The notes below the pieces were generated by a model. That model saw nothing but the letters and a program-made list of their open reading frames with translations, did not search any database and was not told where the DNA came from. Both the position numbers and the translations under genes were made by a program. This document shows, piece by piece, positions 47,210-57,711 of a stretch of 64,000 nt of DNA. The stretch's first letter is position 1. Each line of letters opens with the position of its first letter. The stretch is from Ryuthela nishihirai (lineage: Eukaryota; Arthropoda; Arachnida; Araneae; Heptathelidae): NCBI GenBank assembly GCA_038380435.1, contig JAWZYU010000013.1, forward strand, positions 63,940,446 through 64,004,445, given 5' to 3'.

Positions 47210-48636
47210 GATGCATATATGTGGTGATACTTCATCATGTTTGAGCGTGGCTCAGTAGTGTTGATTATGAAAGTTCATCATTGCAAGAACTTAGCTTTTT
47301 TTATCCACAGTATGTTGGAGATGAATGTCATATATTTCTTCAAATTTGCTAATCAACTGGACATCATCTCTAACATGCTATCATGTTGCTTTTAGACATA
47401 ATATCGATGGAACTCACTGACACTCACTATAAAAAATAAATTATATACCATAACTGGAAGTAAAGGGGCATGATTTTCACTAAGAACACAGCTAAAGAAT
47501 TCTTCTGCAGCTTGAAAAAGGTGCCTTACATCTACTGTTACCATATATATCAGTTTCAAACTGCTTGTTCCAAAGGATTTTCAAACACATTACAATTGAT
47601 AAAAGTTTTCACTTTAAAGAAAAAAATTAAAATATTATTTCAATTGTGCATTATAATGATGAGTGGAAAATGAGATGTCATATTATTTTTAATTATCATC
47701 AGTCAATGGACAACAATGCTTGCTAACCTTGAACTACTCGTGCTAAAAACAGTCACATGAATACTCATGTGGTACATTATGTGGGACTATGTAGATATTT
47801 GATTTGCATTTGGAGTGTAAAGAAAACAAAAACTAAAGAAAACTATTAACTTTATTTTTAAATTTTATATATCCTTAATTATAAACTATTAAAAAACGTC
47901 TAATCATTCACATTTTACTGGTACTATTGCACTGAAATGCAAGTAGTTAAAGGTTATTAATAATGGGCAGTAAAATATGCCCAATGTTTGTGCATCTGCA
48001 TCCATTTATATATGGTTTATATGATTTACATGGGTGAAGTACCTATATAGCTTTCTTCGATATAACTTTTTTTTTTTGTGAAACAAATCTTGTTATATAG
48101 ATTTATAAATCTAACGATTTTAATGTGTCAATTTCATGGTATATTTTTAATTAATTGAATTATTGATTGTTTGATGTTGTGGTTCTGTTATAGACAGGAA
48201 CTTGAATTTATGATGTAACATGAGGGAGAGTATGCAAGAAGGGTACTCTGAGAAAAAATGTCTGAATTTCAAAAAATTGATATTCAGAAAAATGTCTGAT
48301 TTTTACCTGTGGAAAACTGGTAACTTATATCTATCATCTTCACTGAAACATCACATTCTCATTTTTATTTACCTCATATTTCTGTGCTTTAAAACAAACT
48401 AGATGAGCTGGCATATATTTCACTGTTCCTCACACTGTTTCATACTGAATTGATGAAGCTCTCCAACTTCACTTTTGACTTCCTCTGTCTGCCAGTATTA
48501 GTCTTAACTTCTGAAATATGATGCTAGTGTAGTGCTACTGAGTCAGTAGTAACTGACAAATTTTATTAGTCTATGAACACCTATTTTATCAATAAATATC
48601 TTTAACCGTTCCAGTATCCATATCATTTGTATATGT
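47210..48636. other. A+T-rich stretch, nothing recognised
   Basis: No shared repeat, TIR or exon-like block was seen in either strand. Confidence 0.45.
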
Positions 48637-48639
48637 TGC

Positions 48640-51455
48640 AGAATCTATAATGAGAGACAAGGACGGCTGTATATGTTTTTAGTAGAACAAAAAAAAATAG
48701 ATTTAAGAATAAAAACCATTGTAAATTTTTTTATACCTTTTAAAAATATATAATTTAGGTTTGAAAAATAATATTTTTTTTATTTGATGCATATTTTATT
48801 AAACCAAAATATAAATCATTTGTCAAAGCCATCTAACTGCCATTTCTTAGAAGAGCTATATGGTATTGCCGATTTGTTTGCTAATGTTATAACCCTATGT
48901 TGAAGAAATCACCTGATTTAAGCTCACAAATTTGAATTATTATCAACAATTTTTTCCTTAAACTTTTGAAAATCTCCTATAAACAAAAAATTGCTAGTTT
49001 TAAAAACTGAAGATTTTGGATGTAATTGCAAAGTACATACCACCATTTTTTTTTCGTTTTACACTCCTTTCTGCCATAAACCTATTTCACTATTACTAGA
49101 TTTATTTTTATGATTTATTCCAGCATTCCATGCATCTTTCCCACCTCTCAGATCGAAACTGTAATTAACAAAAGCTTTCTTAGAAAGCAAGCAGAGTTGC
49201 AGTTTCAAAGTTCCCCGCAGTCTAAAGTAGGTCACGCAAGCAGGCGCAGTTGTATGCAGTGACCTTGTTATTGCTCACACGTTCAGTAAAGTGACTCTAT
49301 AGTGAATGTTTACAGGAAGAGTTCTTGTATATAGGATAATGTGACCATACATCTATCATGTCACTATTAACCTTCGTTTTCATTTTTTAGCTTTATTTTA
49401 TTTCTGCAAATTATTGATTTTTTTTATCAGCTGATCTATCGATCTTTTGAGGTTATGCTACATCAGATTGCCGGCTTTACAAGTCATTGCGGATATTAAT
49501 TAACATCACATTAGGTTATATGTTAATATTTCTTTCTTTTCTTGAAAAAAAAAACGAAACAAAAAAACTTTGATCTTGTATTGTTTCCTGAAAATGAATG
49601 AGGTATTGGATATTGAAGCAAAAAAAGATTTACTTGATATGGCAAGTTGTTTACTTGGATGATTTAATATTTCCTCCCGACAAATTGAATCATGAACTAC
49701 TGACATAAACTTAGTATTTTTTTTATATTAAATGTTAGTTTTCATTTCTGTAGATTTACTTTATTTCACTAAATTTTCGTTTTCTGCTGATCGACATTAT
49801 CTATTTTTCAGAGTTATGCTACATCGAGTAGCCAGCTTGCAAATTGTTGCTGTGGATATTTTATTTAACATCGCATTAAGTTAGCTGTTAAATTCCCTTT
49901 TATTATTTATTACTTTTCCAGTAAAATAAAAATAAACTTTGATCTGGTATCATTTTCTGAAAATGAATGAGGTTTTGGATACTGAAGCAAATTTATTTCT
50001 GTCGGTTTATTTTGGTAAATTAGTGATATTTTAGTTGGCTCATTCATCGATCTTTCTGAGTTATTTACTATATTGGATGGCTTGTTTAAAAGTTGTTGCA
50101 AATATTTTATTTAATATCTTATTAGGCTATATGCAATTTTTCTTTTATTATTTCTTGGTTTTTTAGTAACAAAACTTTGAAATTTTGCATTTTTTTAATG
50201 AATGATGTCTTGGATATGAAAGTAAAATAGACTTCCTTGGTGCAGAAATCAGTCCTCATGCGGGAGGGCAATTTTGGGAAGGGTTTTACCACCCACCCAC
50301 TTCCGCCCCCACTACACTCACTGTGAATGTTTCACTCCCCCCTTAGAAAAATTATTTTTTTTGTAAGGGGAAAGGGGGTCATTATTAAAGGTTTTGTAAT
50401 TTAAAAAAAAAAATTCGAGTTTTATGTTTATATTGAATGATTTTAAAGTACCCCATAGTATCTTGGATGTGCCACTCTGAAGGTATAACATTTTTTTTTG
50501 CTTTGGTGCACAAACCTTTCTGCACTTAGCCAAGATCACCAAACTTCAACACCAAAAGAAAAAAAAAATCATAATGTTTAATAAAAAGGCAGCCAAGAAA
50601 GTTTCTTCCATTTCATAACCAGTTCAGAAAATCCCATAAATGTGAGAAGTCCAAGTCACTTTGAATAACACTGGACATGTTTAAAATGTACAATACCGAA
50701 AGGAATTGTTAAAAGAAATAAAAACCATGTTTCAGGTTAAATATTATATTATTCAGGAGGAAATTTCCTTTCGATTAATATACAATATAACTAATTTTAT
50801 TCATCAGGTTTTCCAAAATTAAGCCTTAAATTTATAGTGCAATCTTTTTACCCCCACCATATCATATTAAAAAAGCTTATTAAAATCAATATGTTTATAA
50901 ATTTGCTTATATTAATTTTCATAAAATTCGCAATTAAATTCTGCTTAATTTGGCATGTAACATGACTTATTTCTGCTGATTGATTATTTAATTTTAAATT
51001 CTAAAGTTGACTTGTTTATCTGGCTCAGAACAATAGCTAGAAGCCTGGAATTTTCCCAAAGTATGGTACTGAGAATAAAATGACAAGAGAAATATTTACT
51101 AGAAACAATAAAATTAAATTTTTTGTTATTCAGAAATAGCCTTTCTATTCATGTGCATTTTAATTATTTCTATTAGTTTTTTTAATAAATTTTTGTGTTG
51201 GCAGATGCATTTTTTTTTACTACGTGACTCTAAAAAAGTCCTATTAAAATAAAACTAGTTGTCTTTTTTGTTAAATATTATATTTTAAGAAAATCCAGAA
51301 TTAAATGCTGATTAATTTGGCATATAACATGCCACAATTCCTTTCATTAATTATGTGGCAAAAAAGTTCTAAAGTTAAAATTTTTTGGCTGAGCATAGGG
51401 AGAAAATATCTTGGCCTCTAGATGGAAATCAGATTTTCAGGCTGGACATTGGAAG
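48640..51455 (+). repeat. Rep-L copy 4, the longest uninterrupted copy
   Basis: It runs from 'gcagaatctataatgagag' to the common 3' end 'ttcaggctggacattgga'. It has three consecutive subrepeats (about 49380-49620, 49735-49985, 49985-50215), each with 'atgctacat'-type, 'taacatcgcatta'-type and 'gaaaatgaatgaggt' blocks. Other parts follow the same order as copy 1: the 'cgccccc...gaatgtttcactcc' block, the 'cttagccaagatcaccaaac' block and 'ccagaattaaatgctgatta'. There are no nested insertions, so this is the best reference for the family. Confidence 0.8.
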
Positions 51456-51489
51456 AGGTTAATCAACGCTTAAATGTTTTAAAGCACTT

Positions 51490-53130
51490 CAACAAAAGTT
51501 CTATGCTATCTAGTATCAAAAGTAATGAATGAGATTTCAAGTACCATAGAGGATGGGTAGTAAGAGGAGCTTCAGAGATGACAGTTAATAGCGAGTGACA
51601 AGTTCATTTTTTAAAGCTCACTAAGTATGAGCGCAGAAGGTGATGTGGTATGCTGATGATTTTTCTTCTTCTTCTGATCAAAATTTTGTGATTGCAGTAG
51701 CATCAATAACTAATGATACTTATGGTAGCATAATGATTAAAAACGTTGAGATTCACGACACGCATTTTGAGCCCTACTTGGGGCACATCATCAGGTGACA
51801 AGTGAGCAGCTTAAAGCATTGCCTTAGGAGCAGTTGTTTGTTGACCATGGGCAAAGGGTGGGGTGCCATAAATTGCATTGTCAGTGGCTCACTCCAAGGT
51901 TCGGAGTGGGTGGCATATGTGCAGATGCCCATGAATGTAATCTGCATGTGAAGGAGGTAAGTAGGAGGTGTTGAGTTATGAGAAATCCCCAATATTTGAG
52001 AATTTTGAGGAAAACTTTATTTTTGTGAATAAACAAAAAATTTCTTTGCTTATTGTCCTTTGCATTGGGATTACAAGGAGTAATATTATTAGCTTTATAA
52101 CCTTTGCAAACTTATGCATGAGATTAATAAGCATGTTAATGAGGACATTAATAGTGGTTATCATATTGGTAGAGATATGGGGTATTGGGAAGTGTGTATG
52201 TGTGGAGGGGGTTATTCCAATTGCCGATTCCTAGTATGAATTTGTGATAGTTTTAAGTTTTTTAATGGGTCTGGGGTTATGTATGTGATTGCAAGTGGGA
52301 ATGGTGATTGGAGGTGAGTATGAGGAGCATGTTTAGGGGAGCATTGTATTTCCAAGGGGTAGCATATATCCCCTAAGATCAGATGTCAAGCTTGGGGAAG
52401 GGGAACGATGCCTGTGTTGCAGAGTTCAGTTAATTTTATATTAATAAGGATGCTTTCTGTGACAGCTAGTTGAAACTTGGTAGGCAAGGATATTATAATT
52501 TTTGCTGAGTGAAAACCGGTGGGTAGGTTGTTTTCAGTGATTATTTGAGATAGTGCAGTTTTTTGTAGTTTAAGATGTCATACCTATGTTCTTAAGTTGG
52601 GTGTTAAATAGGCATGAGGTTTTCCCTATGTATGCCTTCGGAGAAAATTTTACCTGTGGGGTCTTTGAGTTTGATATAGTAAACTTCTCCAAAGATGAGT
52701 AAATGGTCATGATCATTTCGAACAAGTTGAGATATTGTGCAACATTTTAATTGGAACTTTATAACAAAAAGGTTTTAGGTATTTTTAACAACAAATATGA
52801 AATTATTATTGATGTATGGTAGGGCTCATGTATTTTTCCATTCCTTTATAGGTGGAGAGTTTTGGGATTGTTTGCATTTAATTTGTTAATGAACTTTGTT
52901 GATGATGTGTGAGGTATATCTGGCTTATTCGGCGAGTTCAAAAATGTTATTTAGTTCTTTGGTGTTTCTTGGGTATTGCAGCTGGTAAAGTGCGAGTAGA
53001 AGGTTGATAATTTGTAGTTGTTTGGGTGAGCAGAGGTGTTAGTTATTATGTTAAGAAAAATGTAGGTTTTCTGTACACAGATGTATGGAGTTTAGTGGAG
53101 ATATGGTGTAAGTTAATGTCTAAAAATGGT
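51490..53130 (-). mobile_element. Penelope-like element (PLE) remnant with GIY-YIG domain
   Basis: Minus-strand translation from about 53130 gives FLDINLHHISTKLHTSVYRK, PT, which matches the PLE reverse-transcriptase end (FLD...SVYRKPT). Next is a connecting part with 'ARYTSHIINKV'. At about 52580-52690 comes the GIY-YIG endonuclease: GEVYYIKLKDPTGKIF, then one frameshift, then KAYIGKTSCLFNTQLKNIG and CTISNNH. RT palm motifs are not in the visible part, so it is 5'-truncated, and stops are frequent. PLEs use the GIY-YIG nuclease to nick targets. The hammerhead-like motif at 51749 supports the call. Confidence 0.65.
51749..51800 (-). ncRNA. Hammerhead ribozyme-like motif in the PLE tail
   Basis: On the minus strand TCAC-CTGATGA is followed by a hairpin (GCCC AAGT-type loop GGGC), then AAAATGCG, then GTC-GTGA. 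TCAC pairs with GTGA as stem I, CTGATGA is the invariant core, and GTC is a normal cleavage triplet. The GAAA core box is changed to AAAA, so activity is doubtful. PLE terminal repeats are known to carry hammerhead motifs. Confidence 0.45.
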
Positions 53131-53134
53131 AAGT

Positions 53135-54530
53135 ACCCTATAAATACTTATTTTATCACTCTCCCTACCAGTTCTTGATTATTAGTTATATATTATTTCC
53201 TGTATGACTTTAATAATTTTCCACAAAATGCCTTCCTTCTAAAAATCAAATAACAAGTGAAATGGCAATAAATCAGAGGAAAATCATCCATAAAATGCTT
53301 CATTTAAAATATTTAACAGTTAAAATTTCCCTGTTAACAAAGCTATTTTAAAAAAACATATTAGTCAAGAATCATAATTTTGTCAAAGTTAAGATGATGT
53401 TTAACAGTTCACTGCACTTAGCAATGGATGAAGCAAAAGTGTTGAAGAATCATTGCAACTTACATGTCTTTGTCAGAGTAAAAATTTTGCTATTGACTGG
53501 ACTTCTTTCATGGAGAAACTTGTCATCTGATGATATTTGCTAATCTGAAGAATATAATTTTGCTCACTCACTCATGATGTTTCACCTGGAGGGATAGGTG
53601 TTGATAGTTGTTCAAACACTGTCCTTGAACCATGTTGTTGACCCTGATGTTGCTATGATCATGGATGGCAGTTCAAATTAACTTTTGGAGTTGTCAGTTT
53701 GCTATTATAAAACTTTGATGACTGATATTGCAAATATTATTTACACAACTCTACTTGCATTTAATATAAAATATTACTATGGGCCAGTATTTTTAAAATT
53801 TTAAGTTAAAATCTTAAAAAAAAGTTAAAAAAAAAACCTTTGTTTTATTTATTACTATATGCAATGGACTGTTAAACATCCTCTTTGATAAAATTAAGAA
53901 TCCTGACCAGTAAATTGTTTTAAAATAACTTAGTCAATAGTGAAATTGTTGCCATTTAATAGTTTAATATGATTAATGCTATGATTTCCTAATCTCAAAA
54001 TGTTTTCCTTAATGACTTCTCCTTTTACTTGCAATTCTGACATATTCATCCCCATCTCAGTGGCAGTACAACCACTGACCAGTTGTTCTTGTATCACAGA
54101 CAACATATGCTGTAATATGGTGAGTTAGGCAACCAGCTTCAAATAATTATATCCAATGAATTGACCTCTCTCAAACTCAGTAAATTGGTGATATGGATGC
54201 AAAACATAACTCTACCCATTCTGTGCATACAGTGTTACTACTGTACTGTGATTCTTTAGAGGTGTGTATCGTGCAATTACTGCATGCACCTCCAACTTCC
54301 CAATGGCACCCAGTTTCTGCTCTAAATGTACCATATCTATTATGTTGTTATGTGCCATTTTTTGTGATTTAACCAGAATACATAAATGCACCACATTTCA
54401 GATGAGGGCACTTTCATTTTCACATAGAATTTTTTTATTATTATTATTTTTAAAAAGGGATTGAGATAACCTGCAAGTTTTTGGCTTGTGTTGGTTTCTC
54501 CTACACAATATAAACACTAACAACAAGGAA
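53135..54530. other. A+T-rich stretch, nothing secure
   Basis: A minus-strand 'FTEFERGQFIG' stretch near 54160 resembles a Tc1 N-terminus but has no supporting motifs. No other feature recognised. Confidence 0.4.
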
Positions 54531-54533
54531 TAC

Positions 54534-54620
54534 AAGAAACACTTAAGGACATGTCCAATGGAATAGTATTCATGTAAGCTAACCACTAGCCTAGATAGGG
54601 CTTGTCCTTAAGTGTTTCTT
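54534..54620. repeat. Perfect 18-bp inverted repeat
   Basis: Arms aagaaacacttaaggaca (54534-54551) and its exact reverse complement (54603-54620) are separated by about 50 nt. Confidence 0.85.
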
Positions 54621-54825
54621 TGTCTCTAAGTTTGTCCTAAATATTAGCTTTACATATCACTGTAATGTTTGATAATTTTTATATGAAAAATTTCAATAGT
54701 GCTTACACATGATTCAAAGGATTACATTTAAAGATCACAAGGACCCCTACTTTTGCTATAATTTTGAGAAATGAAAGACCATAGATGTACCAGATTTAAA
54801 AGAGACAAAAGTAAATCATGTTTAC

Positions 54826-54864
54826 CTCTGGAGTGTCATCACAGCTCATATCTCCAGATGCGAT
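54826..54864 (-). CDS. LAMTOR3: Probable 5' exon of LAMTOR3 with the start codon
   Basis: Seen: a 39-nt minus-strand block with an acceptor-like tract (ttttgtcccttgtag) and a strong donor CCAGAG|GTAAAC. In phase 0 it encodes IASGDMSCDDTPE, and the next exon (34864-34898) begins exactly on a codon with EMRKFLY. Translation from the internal ATG would give an 8-residue lead (MSCDDTPE) before the conserved helix, compared with 3-4 residues in the human protein. Alternatively the block is an internal exon with the start further upstream, or it is unrelated to LAMTOR3. The 20-kb intron to the next exon is long but consistent with the other introns. Confidence 0.5.
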
Positions 54865-55059
54865 CTACAAGGGACAAAAGTATTTAAATACAAAACTCAA
54901 CAATTTTTAAATTGATATGTGATTATTTTCTGCAGATAACAAACAGAAAAATACATATAAAAGTATACCATATATATTCATGTATAAGCATATTCACATA
55001 TACTGACCTCCTAGTTTAACAGATAAAAACAAAATCAGCACCCATGAAAAAGACAATCC

Positions 55060-55470
55060 TCAAATTTCAAGAGTTTGGAAAATATGACAATTATTGAAAT
55101 AAAATTACATAAATCCCGAAGTTATCGATTTTAAATTCTTCAATGTCCAATTCATTACCAGAAGTCCCAAATAATCCATGTAGTCCATTTTTATTAAAGT
55201 TGTGTCATCATCATAATTGTTGTTATCAAGGCTGTTTTCTTAGTCTTCATTTGAATCGTAGAGTAAAATAATCTTCTGCACCAACCATAGCATTACTGAT
55301 GCAGCATTTTTTGAAAGATTTTACAACCATTTCTGATGGTATTAGACAATGGTTTAAAAGCAAAATGAATGCTGCATCTTTAAAGGCTAGAGCACAAAAA
55401 AAAAAAAGCAGAAGTTGTTGCCATCTGATGGGGCTAGTTTTAAGTGTTTGTTGTTTCCTGTTGTAGTTAT
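55060..55470. mobile_element. pogo/Tigger-like fragments in inverted arrangement
   Basis: Minus strand 55340-55060: SFKKCCISNAMVGAEDYFTL, which resembles the 'FKxCGISNALDGxED' C-terminal signature of pogo/Tigger transposases, then the FNNCHIFQTLE end also present at 56400. Plus strand 55345-55440: RQWFKSKMNAASLKARAQ, the same family as the minus-strand block at 56530-56610. The two pieces face each other, so the element has been rearranged. Confidence 0.5.
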
Positions 55471-55950
55471 AGCACTGCTTGCTTTTATTGTATCTGCTGA
55501 ATTGTGGTTTAAAGGAGAATGGGAATTTATACAGTCATTGACATATAATTAGTGTGAATGCTAATAAAGAGGGAAAATCATTTGTTCATGTATGCAAAAT
55601 TATTGCAATAGTAACAAATTCCATAAAAGATATGTTGCAAATCATTTTATTTCTAAGTCTTTCCAACCCCAGGGTGGCTGTAACAAGTTATATATCAAGT
55701 GAAAGATAATGAGGGGGGTGGAGGTATCATCTCCTTCCTGAGTTGAACAGTCAATACTTATGCTGGACAGTGGTGAAGGGTCTCTTAGTCAACTCCGCAA
55801 TGAATATGGCTGTGCATTTCATCACCCAAATACCTGGTGTTGCCATTTGCTCATTGCAGCATGCAGTGTGAACAGTACCTTGTAATCGGGTGCATGCTAA
55901 CCCCTACTTTGATCACAGGGGAAAGGGGACATTGACTTGAAAAGGTTAAC
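55460..55950. repeat. Left arm of a large inverted repeat (mate at 59215-59830)
   Basis: Shared in inverted order with the right arm: 'ttagtgtgaatgctaa', 'cttccaaccccag'-type, 'atcacccaaatacctgg' and 'gggtgcatgctaacccc' blocks. It begins next to pogo-like coding and the 'ttatagcactgctt' motif. Confidence 0.75.
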
Positions 55951-56031
55951 ACATATATATGTAATAAATATTTATGTACTTATATGTAAATTATGTCTTA
56001 TGTTATATTATGTCTTATGTTATATGAGTGT

Positions 56032-56330
56032 GTGATGGGCGCGTCGTTGCTAAGTGCCCAGCCGCTCTCGGGCGGTCTGACGAAGTCGCCTCGTGCGACC
56101 GTAGGAAAGAAGCAAGCCGTCCCGTGGCCGAGTGGTTAGCGCGCTTGGCTACTGATCTACGGGACCTGGGTTCGAGCCCCGGATAAGGCATGGATGTATG
56201 TGTCGTTTTTCTGCTGAGGTCCTGCCATTCTCTCAGACCTTCTACTATGGCATATAAACTGACAGGCTCCTGTCAGACCTCTGTGGCAAGCAGCTGCTTG
56301 AGGGGGTATTTATTTATTTTTATTTTTTTA
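56032..56330 (+). mobile_element. SINE-B, full-length, with target duplication
   Basis: It has a GC-rich leader of about 85 bp (gatgggcgcgtcgttgctaa...), a tRNA-like head (ccgtggccgagtggttagcg; gggttcgagccccgg), the body (ttctactatggcatataaac) and the 3' end gacctctgtggcaagcagct/gcttgagg with a TTTA-rich tail. The flanks ttatatgagtgt (56020-56031 and 56331-56342) are a perfect 12-bp duplication. The leader is absent from the other copies, so it may be a promoter-bearing 5' part or captured host sequence. Confidence 0.9.
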
Positions 56331-56379
56331 TTATATGAGTGTATGTTTAGAGGTGTAAGCACCTCTGATAAAAACAAAG

Positions 56380-56700
56380 CACTGTTATAACAGTAAACAA
56401 TGCACACTTAGTCATTTCAAGAGTTTGGAAAATATGACAATTATTGAAATTATATAAATTCCTAAAGTTATCTATTTCAAATTCTTCAATGTCCAATTCA
56501 CTACCAGAATTTCCAAATAGTTCCATCAGATGGCAGCAACTCCCCACTTTTTCGTGTCTAGACTTTAAAGGTGCAGTATTCATTTTGTTTTTAAACCATT
56601 GTCTGAATTCTGGTAACTTGGAGAAGGAAATACTTGTGCCATTTGGCACAAATAATTCTTTTGCCATTCCCTTTGAAAAACTTTCACTTATCAAAATTCC
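56380..56700 (-). mobile_element. pogo/Tigger-like 3' coding fragment
   Basis: A 115-codon minus-strand open frame covers FSKLPEFRQWFKNKMNTAPL, then SELDIEEFEIDNF and FNNCHIFQTLE. The acidic C-terminus plus the related SNAMVGAED block at 55300 suggest the end of a pogo/Tigger transposase. Downstream is 'actgttataacagt'. The catalytic part is missing. A further short copy (about 57840-57930) of the 'LKARAQKK.ELLPSDG' part lies within the Tc1 element that follows. Confidence 0.45.
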
Positions 56701-57711
56701 AAGTGTTATTCAAAACAAAGATAACCTATAGAAATATTCACACAGATTGTAGAGAGGATGGTCCATTTCTTATGTGCTGGGTGCAAAAATGTTTTTAACT
56801 GCCTTGCATGTAAACCAACACCCTCTTTTTTAAACAATATTTCCTTTAAAATATTTTGGCTTACATGTGACTATTTATGGTAGATATAGTAAATAGTGTA
56901 CTAGATGTCTGATGAAGATTGTAGCATATCAAGAAATGCTTCAGTGTGGTGTATATAAATTACAAACCTAGGAACAGTACAGAAGAAAATCTTCGTATTG
57001 GGTTAAGTATTTTATACTTGATAAATACATGTTAATTTGCAATTTAATACATATTTTGGAAGGTTCAAATTCAGAGAACTCCCTTTTGAATACCTCGATG
57101 ACGATATGATACAAAATTAGTTTGATTTGAATAACTGTCATGTTAAACATTACATACACTCTGGAAAAATAAGATTTTAATCAAATTTAAAAATATCAAT
57201 TCAATCCAATTTCAAAAAAGGTGATTGCAGTTCAAGTTGCTATAATTGTTGATTAACTTTCTAGTGTACTTGCTGCCAGTCTGAAAACTAACATATAACA
57301 CAGAATATAGTAAACTTCTTTTATTGGTCCCATAGTAAACAAATTTCCCATTAAAATTAAAAAGTATCAATTCTTCCCCTCCCCCACAAAGGTAAAAATT
57401 AAAGTGATTTTAAACTCCAATTCAGTTTTGTTATAGGTAGAGACTGAATTTTTAATGCAACACAGGGTATATGGTGGAGACCTGTGGGAGAAACTTGAGA
57501 GCAATAAATATTTTGATAATTTCACCTAATGCAAAATATGGATACAATAACTATCAGAAATTCTAAATTAATTATTATAAATTAATAAATTCAATAACAT
57601 ACTAAGTAAAATATTTTGGTGTATACAGCCTCTTACACTTCTGAACATAAATATATATAAACTCATATAACCTAAAACACAATTTACATATTTATTACAT
57701 ATATATATACA

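Noticed and set aside
54120..54400. FTEFERG-type peptide suggesting a Tc1 N-terminus on the minus strand
   Set aside because: A single short match without catalytic motifs or TIRs.
56900..56950. CTGATGAAG...AAGAAATGC on the plus strand
   Set aside because: Only a 3-bp stem II and no stem I; likely chance.
57205..57250. 'tttcaaaaaaggtgattgcagttc' resembling the RTE 'IFKKGDCSS' codons
   Set aside because: The similarity is only about 35 bp and stops on both sides, so it may be an ancient trace or chance.
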